This document shows, piece after piece, positions 40,096 through 50,240 of a DNA stretch of 64,000 nt. The notes beneath the pieces are model-generated. The model saw nothing but the letters and a program-made list of their open reading frames with translations. It was not told where the DNA came from and ran no database searches. Position 1 is the stretch's first letter; each line of letters begins with the position of its first letter. The stretch covers positions 713,298-777,297 of the forward strand of contig NZ_ML762920.1 of NCBI RefSeq assembly GCF_009372235.1. The letters are read 5' to 3'. A program made the position numbers and the translations under genes. This stretch comes from Dickeya oryzae (GTDB taxonomy: Bacteria; Pseudomonadota; Gammaproteobacteria; Enterobacterales; Enterobacteriaceae).

Positions 40096-41294
40096 GGCTG
40101 ACTCCTCAAGGTTAACTGGCCTTCAACATGGTCTTTTTCCTGCTTCATTTCCCCCGGCGGGATCTGGAAATACGCCTGAGCCTGCTGACGGAACTGCTCC
40201 ATCTGCGCATAGGACGTGGCACGCAGGCTGAGCCGTAGTTCATCGCGGCTGCGATCGTACGACAACGACTGCAACGACACGCCGTCATTCTGCGCCACTA
40301 ACTGCTGCAACCGGTTCATCTGTTCCGTCAAGGCAAAGCCACTGCCCCCTGTGCGCACGTCCTGCAAATGGCGTTGCATCTGCGCACGCGGGTTAACCAC
40401 CTGTTTTTCATCCGGGAACAATTTGCGGTATACCCGCACGCTTTCCTGACGCCAGTAGTCCGCCTGGCGATACAGTTGATAATGGGTCCAGACCGATTCC
40501 CCCAACACCAGCAACAACCAGGCCGACAAGGCAATCAGCACATTGCGCCACGGCAACAGCGCCTGTTTCCAGGGCTTCACCGGCGCATACTCCCCCTGCC
40601 GCAAATCCATACTCATCGGCAAGGTCGCTTGTGCCGCCAGTGTCAGTAAATCGGTTACCGGTTGTGGTTGCCAGGTGAGTGCCGACGCAGGTACCGGGCT
40701 GTAGCAGTGTACGGCGGGCAACGGCTGAAAACTGGACAACAACGCTTGATACCAGCTTTCCTCAGCGGCCATGCCAATACCGGTATCCTGGCGGAATAAC
40801 CACAGATTCTGGTGGCTAATGGCGCTCCAGGCGCTATCGGCACGCGGCAATGCCATCACATCCGGCATGATGGTTTCTAGCGGCACGCCCAGTTCCTCGC
40901 ACAACGTCAGCCACGCCTGCAAACGTGACTTTTGCACTACGGCCACTGTTGCGGTATCCCCTTGCATGTCCATAACGGCAAAATGCAACTGGTCAATATC
41001 GCTTGCTACCTGCTCTTCCAACATAAATGGAATCGCCTGTAACAGTTGCCGACGCGACTGGCGTGGTAATGACAGGTTATGCAGCGTCACATCCGTGGAC
41101 GGCACCAGTGCCCGTACCGACATGACCGGATAATCCGCCAACGCTGACTGAAGGCTCTCCAGCGTGCCCGTACCTTTGGACAGCGTCTGGTGACGGCTGA
41201 CAGACCAGATAAGCCACTCCAGACTGCCGGAGGCTTCTGTCGGTAACCGCAAAATCAGTTGTTGTTTGCCGCTGATATTTTCGGCCTTATTCAT
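40092..41294 (-). CDS. outL: Type II secretion protein OutL
   Basis: Inner-membrane GspL that recruits the OutE ATPase to the membrane and binds OutM. It has 400 residues: a large cytoplasmic actin-like domain (about 1-245), one membrane segment near 250-270 (NVLIALSAWLLLVLGESVW), and a periplasmic ferredoxin-like domain. It overlaps outK and outM by ATGA. Confidence 0.94.
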   Translation of the reverse strand: MNKAENISGKQQLILRLPTEASGSLEWLIWSVSRHQTLSKGTGTLESLQSALADYPVMSVRALVPSTDVTLHNLSLPRQSRRQLLQAIPFMLEEQVASDIDQLHFAVMDMQGDTATVAVVQKSRLQAWLTLCEELGVPLETIMPDVMALPRADSAWSAISHQNLWLFRQDTGIGMAAEESWYQALLSSFQPLPAVHCYSPVPASALTWQPQPVTDLLTLAAQATLPMSMDLRQGEYAPVKPWKQALLPWRNVLIALSAWLLLVLGESVWTHYQLYRQADYWRQESVRVYRKLFPDEKQVVNPRAQMQRHLQDVRTGGSGFALTEQMNRLQQLVAQNDGVSLQSLSYDRSRDELRLSLRATSYAQMEQFRQQAQAYFQIPPGEMKQEKDHVEGQLTLRSQP

Positions 41295-42385
41295 GGGTTC
41301 ACCGTCCTATATCCCCCGTACTGACGCTGTACTACCTCAGTCTGTTTACCGCGGTGAAACAGGCTGCGTTGATAGAATTCACTGTCGTCCACCCGTATCT
41401 GGATATCAGCAAAAAACCAGTCACTCTTTATCACCAGCACCTGGCGAGCGCCAGTCTTACCATTTCCCGACAGCGTCAACATCCCCATAAAATCATTCAG
41501 ATTGCGCCACCCCTGCGGTGGTCGTTGCTGCAAAATGCGCTCAGCGATATCCCGACTGATTTCGCCCATGAATAACGCCGATAGCAACGGCGCGCTGTCT
41601 GGCGTCAACGTATTCACGTTGATAGCCAGCTTGTCCACCGGCAGAACGCAGACATAAGGCAATAACCGACGGTATAACCCCGCATCCACCCCCATGACCG
41701 CCCGCAGCTCTGAAACATCCGCCATGCGCTGGTTACCAGGATGAAAGTTGACATAGCTGTCGTCTTCCGCACCGTTCATCAACGGCTCGCTATCCTCATC
41801 AATCCAATCGCGCACCGCATCGGTGATGCGCTCCGCCTGCTTAGGCTCCTCCCCCAACACCATCAATAGCTGGCGAAAAACCTGCGCGGCATAAGGCCCT
41901 TGCTCAGGGTTGGCGCTGTTGGTGCTACTGCTGTTGTTACTTGTGCCGCTGTTACTGCTTGTGCTGCTTGTATTGCTACTGCTCGTGTTACTGCCTGTTG
42001 AATTGTTGCCGCTACTATTGCCGGACGCGCCCGTCTCCGTTGTATTCTTTGCCGGGCTCAACGCATTCAGATTAAGACAAGCCTGACCATCCTGCACCTG
42101 GGCGCGAATTTCACTGCCGTCCGACATTATCTGATGGTCCACTTTAGACCAGGGCTGGCCGATAAAGGTACTTTGGGGCGACGCCTTCGCATCACGCTGT
42201 AACACGCTGGAAATCAGCGCCTCCGCACCCAGGGCATACCAGCGGGCCTGCGTACGGTTGAGTAAATTGCTGGTACGTTGCCAGGCTTTACCGCTGCGCT
42301 CCGTAATCGACGCAGCGATAGTGACCATCAATGCCATCATCAACATCACGATCAGCAGAGCGACTCCACGTTGGCGACGGCTCAT
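41291..42385 (-). CDS. outK: Type II secretion minor pseudopilin OutK
   Basis: Large minor pseudopilin at the pseudopilus tip. Prepilin-type start RRQRG|VALLIVML; position +5 is not Glu, as usual for GspK. It has 364 residues. Between the first alpha/beta part and the helical domain lies a Ser/Asn/Thr/Gly-rich stretch (about 114-159), which probably forms a disordered loop and makes the protein longer than many GspK. It overlaps both neighbours by four bases. Confidence 0.94.
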   Translation of the reverse strand: MSRRQRGVALLIVMLMMALMVTIAASITERSGKAWQRTSNLLNRTQARWYALGAEALISSVLQRDAKASPQSTFIGQPWSKVDHQIMSDGSEIRAQVQDGQACLNLNALSPAKNTTETGASGNSSGNNSTGSNTSSSNTSSTSSNSGTSNNSSSTNSANPEQGPYAAQVFRQLLMVLGEEPKQAERITDAVRDWIDEDSEPLMNGAEDDSYVNFHPGNQRMADVSELRAVMGVDAGLYRRLLPYVCVLPVDKLAINVNTLTPDSAPLLSALFMGEISRDIAERILQQRPPQGWRNLNDFMGMLTLSGNGKTGARQVLVIKSDWFFADIQIRVDDSEFYQRSLFHRGKQTEVVQRQYGGYRTVNP

Positions 42386-43143
42386 GAATCACCCCCGCTG
42401 TTATCATCCGGTGCGGCCTGCTGGTTCTGCTCGCCATCGGTATTGTCCTGCGACCGTTGTTCCTGACTGCTCACGTTCTTATCGTCGTCGCGGCTATCGC
42501 CGTTTTGCCCGGCCTTATTTTGATTTTGCGTCGCCACATAGCGCGGCGTCACCATAAACACACGGGTAATGTCGCCGTAATCCCGCAAGGTCACGACGAT
42601 AGCAATACCTCGCGGCAGATGGGCCGTATCATCCCAACGATCCTGCCAGCCATCCTTGCCGAAAAAGCGCAAGACGAAACCACTGACGCCGGTTAACACC
42701 GCGCGTATCGCAGGCTCCTGCGTCGACAGCGGCTCGGAGGAGTCATAAAACAGCCGCTCCAGCGTATCGCCACGTAGCCGGTATCCGACTCGCTGTAGTT
42801 CCGAACGCGGCATGATGCCCAGCGGGTTGAGCCAGCCATTACGGATGAAGCTGACTGCCCAATCAGCGCTGCCTAGTTGATAACGCTCAGCGTAAAACCC
42901 CAGTTCATAGCCTTGGCTACGACGCGGAACGATTTGTGAAAAATCCCGCTCCATCAGGGAAAAGCCCCGTTGCAGTTCTGCCAGTCGGGCTTCTTTGCGC
43001 GCTGACGCCTCATCGTTATGCATCACGCCGTTCATCACCTGCGAGGCAGCCAGACTCAACGCCGCGAAAATCGCCAGCGCCAGCATCATTTCCAGCAAGG
43101 TAAAGCCGCTTTCTGGCCGTTTCACTCTTTCTGGACGTTTCAC
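42382..43143 (-). CDS. outJ: Type II secretion minor pseudopilin OutJ
   Basis: Minor pseudopilin of the tip complex with OutI and OutK. Leader ends PESG|FTLLEMML. It has 253 residues with a C-terminal tail of about 47 residues (207-253) rich in Asn, Gln, Asp and Ser. The start is GTG at 43143, overlapping the outI stop as GTGA. A second in-frame GTG at 43125 lies in the second copy of an 18-bp duplication and could also serve. Confidence 0.92.
   Translation of the reverse strand: MKRPERVKRPESGFTLLEMMLALAIFAALSLAASQVMNGVMHNDEASARKEARLAELQRGFSLMERDFSQIVPRRSQGYELGFYAERYQLGSADWAVSFIRNGWLNPLGIMPRSELQRVGYRLRGDTLERLFYDSSEPLSTQEPAIRAVLTGVSGFVLRFFGKDGWQDRWDDTAHLPRGIAIVVTLRDYGDITRVFMVTPRYVATQNQNKAGQNGDSRDDDKNVSSQEQRSQDNTDGEQNQQAAPDDNSGGDS
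43108..43143. repeat. 18-bp tandem duplication in the outJ leader
   Basis: Two adjoining 18-bp units (43108-43125 and 43126-43143) match at 16 of 18 positions. They duplicate the codons for KRPE and create two GTG starts. Confidence 0.85.
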
Positions 43144-43517
43144 TGCGCAGGGTCCCCCGGCTGAACCTGATAACTGCGCAATACGGCATCTGCAGCGCGG
43201 CTGTCACGATCATGGCGCACTTCAACATCGATGGCGCGTACCTGTGGATCCGCTGTGGCTACCCCCTGAATGCGCCAAAACCACTGTGAACCGGCAAAAG
43301 TCACCTCCCCCGTCACCCACTGGGTTTGCGGCCACTGTTTTTCCAGCCGCATCACCGCCTGTTGGTTTTCCGCAATCCAGAGCGCAAACGTCTTCTCTTC
43401 CAGACGCCCCAGGCTATTGGCCTGCTGCGCGGTTGTCTTCAACACCGTCAGCCCCGCCAGCGCGAAAATAACCAATGCCACCATCACTTCAAGCAACGTC
43501 ATTCCCTGCTGTTTCAT
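43140..43517 (-). CDS. outI: Type II secretion minor pseudopilin OutI
   Basis: Minor pseudopilin that nucleates the tip with OutJ. Leader KQQG|MTLLEVMVAL with Met at +1, usual for GspI. It has 125 residues. The GspI domain follows with LGRLEEKTFALWIAENQ. Confidence 0.93.
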   Translation of the reverse strand: MKQQGMTLLEVMVALVIFALAGLTVLKTTAQQANSLGRLEEKTFALWIAENQQAVMRLEKQWPQTQWVTGEVTFAGSQWFWRIQGVATADPQVRAIDVEVRHDRDSRAADAVLRSYQVQPGDPAQ

Positions 43518-43520
43518 CCC

Positions 43521-44060
43521 TTAGCGCTCCGCTTCCGACGACGTATGTAGCTGACCGTTGGTATCGACTTGTAGCCAGGCAGAGTCATTACCGTTACGCA
43601 ACGTCAGACGAAAAGGCGTCACTTCGCCGCCCGGCAGAATCAGGATATGCGGGTCGCCATTGCCCGGCGAAAAACCGGCACCATCACCCGCCGCCCCTGC
43701 CTGCGTAGACAGTTCAATTTGAAAGCTAGCCGGCAGTTCGCTGGGTGAAGACAGGCGGTACGGCTGCCACGGTACCCAGACATAGCGCAGACGTTGTTGA
43801 TCTTCTGGCGAATTCTCCACGACCTGACGCTGTAACAGCGCGTATTGCCAGCGGTGAGGCTGCAGATAAATCCCCAGAATATGGTCATTCATCTGGCTGT
43901 CCTCCACCGCGTATTGCAGTTGTGCTTTAAAGCGGGCTATCTGCCAGCCGCTGTCCTGCTGCCTGGGCGCAGGGATCGCCATCATGACCAGTGTGGCGGC
44001 TATGCCAGCCAGCAACACCACCAGCATGATTTCCAGCAGCGTGAATCCCCGCTGTCGCAC
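43521..44060 (-). CDS. outH: Type II secretion minor pseudopilin OutH
   Basis: Minor pseudopilin linking the tip complex to the OutG shaft. Leader RQRG|FTLLEIML. It has 179 residues with a GspH beta-rich domain. The start is two bases after the outG stop, consistent with coupled translation. Confidence 0.93.
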   Translation of the reverse strand: MRQRGFTLLEIMLVVLLAGIAATLVMMAIPAPRQQDSGWQIARFKAQLQYAVEDSQMNDHILGIYLQPHRWQYALLQRQVVENSPEDQQRLRYVWVPWQPYRLSSPSELPASFQIELSTQAGAAGDGAGFSPGNGDPHILILPGGEVTPFRLTLRNGNDSAWLQVDTNGQLHTSSEAER

Positions 44061-44062
44061 AA

Positions 44063-44524
44063 TCAGGGGTTCCCGTTGCCGTTGTTACCGTTATTGTGCG
44101 CACCATTGCCGACATTCCAGTTGCCAATGTCGTCATCGGTATCCGGCATGCCATCCGGGCCGTAGGAGAACACGTCTATTTTGCCGTGGCGGCCAGGGCT
44201 AACCAGTTGGTAGTCGGCTCCCCACGGGTCTTGTGGTAAACGGCGAATATATCCATCCTGCGGGTAGTTTCGTGGTTCCGGCGGCGTGGTCGGTTTTTTC
44301 ACCAACGCGCCCAGCCCTTGTTCGGTTGTCGGGTAACGGCTGTTATCCAGTTTGTACATGTCCAGTGCGCTCTCCAGCGCCACTATGTCGCTGACGGCTT
44401 TCTGCTTGTCGGCTTTTTCTTTGTTGCCCATCAGGTTCGGGACAACCAGACTGGCCAATACGCCAAGAATGACGATGACCACCATGATTTCCAACAGGGT
44501 AAAACCTCGCTGACGTCGTTCCAT
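44063..44524 (-). CDS. outG: Type II secretion major pseudopilin OutG
   Basis: Main subunit of the periplasmic pseudopilus that pushes substrates through OutD. Leader RRQRG|FTLLEIMVVIVILGVLA. It has 153 residues with the GspG core YPTTEQGLGALV and DPWG...Y, and a calcium-site region GPDGMPDTDDDIGNW. The last 20 residues are Asn/Gly-rich, an extra tail beyond the conserved end. Confidence 0.95.
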   Translation of the reverse strand: MERRQRGFTLLEIMVVIVILGVLASLVVPNLMGNKEKADKQKAVSDIVALESALDMYKLDNSRYPTTEQGLGALVKKPTTPPEPRNYPQDGYIRRLPQDPWGADYQLVSPGRHGKIDVFSYGPDGMPDTDDDIGNWNVGNGAHNNGNNGNGNP

Positions 44525-44557
44525 CTCTTTGTTACCTCATTAACGTATCAATCTTCG

Positions 44558-45784
44558 CTACATACTCATTAGGGTATTCAACTGCAAAATCGGCTGGAGG
44601 ATAGCCAGCACGATGAACAGCACAATGCCAGCCATACTCACCACCAGTAGCGGCTCAAACAGCCCCAGCGCCAGTGTCATCTGGGCGCTGAATTCACGAT
44701 CCTGGTTATCCGCGGCGCGAGTCAGCATGCCATCAAGTTCGCCGCTGCGTTCGCCGCTGGCGATCATGTGGCGCATCATCGGTGGGAACAGCGATGTCTG
44801 CTCCAGCGCTTTGTGCAGGCTCACCCCTTCGCGTACAGCGTCAGTCGCCTGCCCCAGCCGGAAGCGGGCATAATCGTTGGTCAGTACATCGCCGCTGATG
44901 CGCATCGCCTGCAATAGCGGCACCGCGCTGGAATTCAAAATACTTAATGTGCGTGCGTAGCGGGCGGTGTTAAGACCACGAGCAACCCGCCCAATGACAG
45001 GCAAAAACAGTAAACGCCGGTGGAACGCCAGACGGTGCTTCTCATGGCGCAACAACACGCGCAGCCCCATGACCGCCAGCATCAGCAATAACACCACCCA
45101 GGGCCCGTAGGTTCTCACCGCATCGCTGACGCTCATCAGTAACCGGGTGGACAACGGTAGCGTCTGTTTCATGTGAATAAACTGCTCGACTACTTTAGGC
45201 ACCACGGCAGACAGCAGGATAGACACCACCGAAATCGCCACCAGGGTCAACACGCAAGGGTAAATCATCGCCTGCTGAATACGGCTACGCATCTGTTGAC
45301 GCTGTTCGGTGTAATCCGCCAGTCGATTTAACACCGCATCCAGATGGCCCGAGGCTTCGCCCGCCGCCACCATCGCGCAGTACAACCGTTCAAAACTGCC
45401 GGGGAAATTCCCCATCGCTTCAGCCAGTGAATGCCCTTCCACCACTTTGGCGCGTACCGCCGCCATCAGGGCGCTGAGCTTCGGTTTTTCGCTCTGCTTC
45501 GCCACCGCATCGAGTGCTTCTTCCAGCGGTAACGCCGCCGCGACCAGTGTCGCCAGTTGCCGGGTCAGCAAGGCCAGATCGCTGGCGCTGATACGGTGGG
45601 AACGGCGCAACGACAGCGAAAAACCACTGCGCGGAGCGGCTTCGCCGCGCTGCTCCTCAATGCTGACCGGCACCAGTCCTTTCTCACGCAGCAGTTGGCG
45701 TGCATGACGCGCAGAGTCCGCCTCCTGCATGCCCTGACTTTTCTTTCCCTGGGCATTCAATGCCTGATACTGGAACAGCGCCAT
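44558..45784 (-). CDS. outF: Type II secretion inner membrane protein OutF
   Basis: Polytopic inner-membrane platform protein. It has 408 residues made of two homologous T2SS_F domains, each followed by hydrophobic segments ([39 protein letters not shown]). It ends [17 protein letters not shown], the family terminus. It is one base after the outE stop. Confidence 0.95.
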   Translation of the reverse strand: MALFQYQALNAQGKKSQGMQEADSARHARQLLREKGLVPVSIEEQRGEAAPRSGFSLSLRRSHRISASDLALLTRQLATLVAAALPLEEALDAVAKQSEKPKLSALMAAVRAKVVEGHSLAEAMGNFPGSFERLYCAMVAAGEASGHLDAVLNRLADYTEQRQQMRSRIQQAMIYPCVLTLVAISVVSILLSAVVPKVVEQFIHMKQTLPLSTRLLMSVSDAVRTYGPWVVLLLMLAVMGLRVLLRHEKHRLAFHRRLLFLPVIGRVARGLNTARYARTLSILNSSAVPLLQAMRISGDVLTNDYARFRLGQATDAVREGVSLHKALEQTSLFPPMMRHMIASGERSGELDGMLTRAADNQDREFSAQMTLALGLFEPLLVVSMAGIVLFIVLAILQPILQLNTLMSM

Positions 45785-45785
45785 G

Positions 45786-47282
45786 TCATTCCTCTTTCGT
45801 TACACGCACCACTTCTTCCCAGGTGGTGATGCCCGCCAGCACTTTGTCCATACCATCCTGACGAATCGTGATTCGCCCATCGCCCAGCATCCGGGCAATG
45901 CCCAATTCACTTTCGCCGCGATGAATCGCCGTGCGCACCGTGTCATCAATCAGCAACAGCTCATGGATACCGGTACGACCGCGATAGCCACTGTAGTTAC
46001 ACTTCTCGCACCCACCGGGATGGTAGAGTGTGGTTCCCACCGCCAGTCCGGTCTGTTTTGCCTGTTCCTCATCGACGGCATAGGGCTGACGGCATGACGG
46101 GCAGAGTGTGCGCACCAGCCGCTGTGCGAGCACACCCAGTAGCGACGTTGACAGCAGAAACGGTTCAATTCCCATATCCTGCAAGCGGGACAATGCCCCC
46201 AGCGCGCTATTGGTATGCAGGGTAGATAGCACCAGATGCCCGGTTAGTGACGCTTGCACCGCAATTTGTGCCGTTTCACCGTCACGAATTTCCCCCACCA
46301 GCACCACGTCCGGGTCCTGACGCAAAATGGCACGCAAACCACGGGCGAACGTCATATCAACCTTGGGGTTCACCTGGGTCTGGCCAATGCCTTCCAGTTC
46401 ATATTCAATCGGATCTTCCACCGTCATGATGTTGCGTTCGGCAGCGTTGAGTCGACTCAAGGCAGCATACAGGGTGGTACTTTTCCCCGAGCCGGTAGGG
46501 CCGGTAACCAGAATGATGCCGTGCGGACGGTGGATCAGCGTATCCAATTGACGACGGTTATGTTCCGCCATCCCCAGTGTTTCCAAATCCAACCGGACGC
46601 TGTTTTTATCGAGCAAACGCAGCACCACGCGTTCACCATAGTTAGAAGGCAGGGTCGAGACACGCACATCGATAGCCCGGCCGCCAATGCGCAATGCCAT
46701 ACGTCCATCCTGCGGGACACGCTTTTCGGCAATATCCAGCTTGGCCATGACTTTGATACGCGATACCAGTAATGACGCCAGTTGGCGCTGCGGGCGCAAA
46801 ATCTCCCGCAGCACACCATCAATACGAAAGCGGATCAGCAGGTGGCGCTCAAAGGTTTCGATGTGGATATCCGACGCCTTGTGTTTGATGGCTTCCGTGA
46901 GCATGGCGTTGATCAACCGAATAATCGGTGCGTCGTCGTCGGCATCGAGTAAGTCATCGCTGTCCGGCAGTTCTTCGGCCAACGTGTAAAAATCGATATC
47001 GTTACCGATATCTTCCATCAGGCGTCGCGCTTCTTCAGAATCGCGCTGATAACGCATAACCAGTTGCCGCTCAAACTCTTCCGGGCTGACCTGACTGACC
47101 GCCAACGCCACCCCAGCGACCCGGCGAGCCTCCAGTAACGCCAGTGCCGAGGTGCCGGGAACACAAACCGCCTCGGCGACGGTTGCCGACTCATCTTGCA
47201 GCAACAGAATTTGCTGTGACCGGGCAAACGCAAACGGCAGTACAGGCCGTAAGTCAGACGTGTGGGCGGGCTGAGCGCTCAT
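45786..47282 (-). CDS. outE: Type II secretion ATPase OutE
   Basis: Cytoplasmic hexameric ATPase driving pseudopilus assembly, docked on OutL through its N-terminal domain. It has 498 residues. Walker A is GPTGSGKST (261-269), the Asp box is [11 protein letters not shown], Walker B is [15 protein letters not shown], and the His box is [13 protein letters not shown] zinc-binding four-Cys loop (CPSC ... CEKC) is near the C-terminus. Its ATG overlaps the outD stop. Confidence 0.96.
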   Translation of the reverse strand: MSAQPAHTSDLRPVLPFAFARSQQILLLQDESATVAEAVCVPGTSALALLEARRVAGVALAVSQVSPEEFERQLVMRYQRDSEEARRLMEDIGNDIDFYTLAEELPDSDDLLDADDDAPIIRLINAMLTEAIKHKASDIHIETFERHLLIRFRIDGVLREILRPQRQLASLLVSRIKVMAKLDIAEKRVPQDGRMALRIGGRAIDVRVSTLPSNYGERVVLRLLDKNSVRLDLETLGMAEHNRRQLDTLIHRPHGIILVTGPTGSGKSTTLYAALSRLNAAERNIMTVEDPIEYELEGIGQTQVNPKVDMTFARGLRAILRQDPDVVLVGEIRDGETAQIAVQASLTGHLVLSTLHTNSALGALSRLQDMGIEPFLLSTSLLGVLAQRLVRTLCPSCRQPYAVDEEQAKQTGLAVGTTLYHPGGCEKCNYSGYRGRTGIHELLLIDDTVRTAIHRGESELGIARMLGDGRITIRQDGMDKVLAGITTWEEVVRVTKEE

Positions 47283-49420
47283 CGCCCCTCCGGCTGATAA
47301 AACGCGGCGATGGATGACTGCACCTGTCGGAAGGTGTAGGTGTTGCCACCGGGTAAGCGCACCGTGTTGCTATCCAGCACACTGCTGCCTTCACCGCGCT
47401 GTTGTTGCTGTTCGTTGTTAAAACTGCGGTATTTAGTGATCGACGCATCCTGGAATTGTTTCGGGTCACGGATGATAGTCGGTCGTAAAAACAGCATCAG
47501 ATTGCGTTTTTTCACGCTCTGGCTCTTCGAACGGAACAAATTGCCCAGCACCGGAATATCCCCCAACAAGGGCACTTTGCTGTTGTTTTCATCGGTCGAT
47601 TTATCAAGTAAGCCGCCGACGACCACCGTTTCGCCATTGCTGACCATGACCGCGTTATTCACCGTTCGGGTATTAAAGGTCACCCCCAGTGAACTGTTGG
47701 CGCTGCTATTGCTGTCTGCCACGCTGGATACTTCCTGCTCAATTTGCAGCAACACCGAATCGCCTTCGTTGATCTGTGGTTTGACGCGCAGTTTGATACC
47801 GACGGTCTTACGCTCGACGGTATTAAAAATGTTGTTTCCTGAACCCACCGTGGTTTGCGATCCGGTCAATACCGGCACTTCCTGACCGACATTGAAAGTC
47901 GCTTCCATGTTATCCAGCGTCACAATGCTGGGTGTCGCCAGCACATCGTTTTTACTGTCGCTGGACAACGCGGTCATCAGCATCGACCAGTTGCCACGAT
48001 AAAAACCGGCGGTAATACCGTTGAAGCTACCGAGTGCGCTGGCATAGGCCGTGGTCAGTGTTCCATCTTTACGAAACTGATCGGTGCCGATAACCGCCGT
48101 TGAAATCGGTATGCCGGTATTGGTGAATTGGGTCATCCCGGCGCGATTATTGGCCCACTGGATACCCAGGTTCAGCCCATCAGCGTCCTGAATCTCAGCG
48201 ATGATCGCTTCTACCAATACCTGAGGCCGACGAATATCCAATTGGTTAATCACCTGTTCCAGGTCGCGCATGATATCGGGCGGCGCGGTGATGATCAGTG
48301 AGTTGGTCTGATCATGGGCGCGCACCGTCACCTCTTTCCCCTGAATCATAATCGTGCGTCCACCAGAGCTGTTGGTTGAACCAAACGCAGAACCAAACCC
48401 CATGCTGGAACTGGATGAAGACGACGATGAGGAGGAAGATGACGCATTGGAGGAATTATTAGACGAACTAAGATTACCGTTTCTGTTGGTACTGCTGCCT
48501 GAGCGCGAAGAAGACGAATTGTTCGATGATGAATTGCGACTCCCACTGGTCCCGTTACCGGCCAGCACTTCAATCAGATCCAACGCTTTGGCGTACTTGA
48601 GGTAGATAACTTTGGTGCCGCCCTGCACCACCTGTTTGCGATCCAATTGTCGGATCATCTCTACCGCACGCTGGCGGGCATTTTCTTCACCACTGACCAC
48701 CACCGAGTTGGTACGGCTATCCGCCACCACATTCGCCAGCATGGTGCTGGGCAACGCATTCTTCTCATCCGTTTTGTTGAGATCGTTCACCAGTTTGGCC
48801 ACATCGTCCGCTGATGCGTAGGTCAACGGCACGGTGATCATTTCACGATCGCCGGTTTTATCCACGGTATTGACGATATCCACCAACCGTTTGATAACCA
48901 CAGCTCGCCCGGTCATCAACAACACGTTGGACGGTTCATAATGCACCACCGTACCGGCACCCGCGTTATCGTTAAGTTGGCGCAGTAACGGTGCCAGATC
49001 GCGGGCGGCCACATTATTGAGCGGCACCACACGTGTGACCAGTTCATCGCCCACACCGGGCTGTTCGTTATTCGCCAGCGGAATCGACGACGATTTGGCA
49101 TCTTTAGAGCGGATGACTTTCAATACGCCGTTATCCATCGGCACGACTGAAAAGCCATAAACATCCAGTACACTGAGGAAAAACTGGTAGTACTGATCTT
49201 CGTTCATCATGTCATAACTGCGCACACTGATCGTGCCACGCACTGTTGGGTCAATAATGACCGTTTTGTTCAGGTTCTTACTGACCGTATTGATGAACTC
49301 CTGAATATCGGTTCCTTTAAAACTGGCTGAAAATTCAGCGGCCCAGCCACACGGCGAGCCAAGCAGGAGAACGGTTAGCCCCAGCCACCCCAAGCTTTTT
49401 TTTATTCCTTTGCCAAGCAC
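47279..49420 (-). CDS. outD: Type II secretion secretin OutD
   Basis: Outer-membrane secretin forming the exit channel, assembled with the help of OutS. It has 713 residues from a GTG at 49420, preceded by GGGGGAG at nine bases. This start gives the known E. chrysanthemi N-terminus and a 28-residue signal peptide, and it lies one base after the outC stop. N0-N3 domains lead to the secretin core with VPVLTG and the C-terminal S domain. Residues about 290-353 are very Ser/Asn-rich, including 13 Ser in a row (327-339), between N3 halves. Confidence 0.95.
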   Translation of the reverse strand: MLGKGIKKSLGWLGLTVLLLGSPCGWAAEFSASFKGTDIQEFINTVSKNLNKTVIIDPTVRGTISVRSYDMMNEDQYYQFFLSVLDVYGFSVVPMDNGVLKVIRSKDAKSSSIPLANNEQPGVGDELVTRVVPLNNVAARDLAPLLRQLNDNAGAGTVVHYEPSNVLLMTGRAVVIKRLVDIVNTVDKTGDREMITVPLTYASADDVAKLVNDLNKTDEKNALPSTMLANVVADSRTNSVVVSGEENARQRAVEMIRQLDRKQVVQGGTKVIYLKYAKALDLIEVLAGNGTSGSRNSSSNNSSSSRSGSSTNRNGNLSSSNNSSNASSSSSSSSSSSSSMGFGSAFGSTNSSGGRTIMIQGKEVTVRAHDQTNSLIITAPPDIMRDLEQVINQLDIRRPQVLVEAIIAEIQDADGLNLGIQWANNRAGMTQFTNTGIPISTAVIGTDQFRKDGTLTTAYASALGSFNGITAGFYRGNWSMLMTALSSDSKNDVLATPSIVTLDNMEATFNVGQEVPVLTGSQTTVGSGNNIFNTVERKTVGIKLRVKPQINEGDSVLLQIEQEVSSVADSNSSANSSLGVTFNTRTVNNAVMVSNGETVVVGGLLDKSTDENNSKVPLLGDIPVLGNLFRSKSQSVKKRNLMLFLRPTIIRDPKQFQDASITKYRSFNNEQQQQRGEGSSVLDSNTVRLPGGNTYTFRQVQSSIAAFYQPEGR

Positions 49421-49421
49421 G

Positions 49422-50240
49422 TTACTCGTCTCCCCCAAATTCCATATAAATATCCTGACGCTGCCCATCCCGCTCAATCGTCAAGGTAAAGTTATGCACA
49501 TCAGCCATACGTTCCATGGCCTTTTTCGCCTGTTCTTCGTCACGCAAATCCAGGCCATTCAGGGCAACGGCCATATCGTTATCCTGAAGTCCAACACGGT
49601 AGAACGAGTCGCTTTTCGGCCCGGGATTCAACCGGTATCCTTGCAGTTTGTTGCTGTTCATCACCGGCGAGAACGACACGTAATCACTCATGGCGGTGGA
49701 AGCACGCTGCTGAAGCTGCTCATTCAACTGCGCACCGGGAACGCCGTCCACACCGGTCTCTTCCTGACCATACAACCCCAGCACCTCATAACGCCCCTGA
49801 TACTGCAACACCACTTTATCCGGCTGGATTGACACGATTTTGGCGTTATAACCGGGGACCTCTTCATTAACACCGCGACTAAACTGCTCATTGTCTTTGC
49901 TAATAATGGCGATAGATCGGGACGCATCGTCACCCGCCATCACACCGGTCAGCGAAAGATTCAACGTAGAGGGGGGAAGATTGCTCATTTGCGACGCATC
50001 CAACGCGCCCGAGCGATTTTTTTCGGGAGAAACGCCGAACAGCGTGAAGTCATTCAGGGTAACAGGCTGTTGACGGGCTTGAGCCGGGGTGATCTGCACA
50101 CTGGCGACTGGCGTATTCTCTGGTAAACCGATGCGCCAGAAAATCATCGCCAGTTGCTGACAAATGAGCAGTATCAACAAATAAAACAAAATCCGTCTGA
50201 TAGCAGACGGAGATAACGGTGGCAGTGTCGAGATATTCAT
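49422..50240 (-). CDS. outC: Type II secretion protein OutC
   Basis: Bitopic inner-membrane protein linking the inner platform to the OutD secretin and contributing to substrate choice. It has 272 residues from the ATG at 50240, matching the known OutC start MNIS; an in-frame TTG at 50246 is discounted. A transmembrane helix lies at about 15-33 ([19 protein letters not shown]), then the homology region (about 60-150), then a C-terminal PDZ domain (about 180-270) with [23 protein letters not shown]. It is first gene of the outC-M operon. Confidence 0.95.
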   Translation of the reverse strand: MNISTLPPLSPSAIRRILFYLLILLICQQLAMIFWRIGLPENTPVASVQITPAQARQQPVTLNDFTLFGVSPEKNRSGALDASQMSNLPPSTLNLSLTGVMAGDDASRSIAIISKDNEQFSRGVNEEVPGYNAKIVSIQPDKVVLQYQGRYEVLGLYGQEETGVDGVPGAQLNEQLQQRASTAMSDYVSFSPVMNSNKLQGYRLNPGPKSDSFYRVGLQDNDMAVALNGLDLRDEEQAKKAMERMADVHNFTLTIERDGQRQDIYMEFGGDE

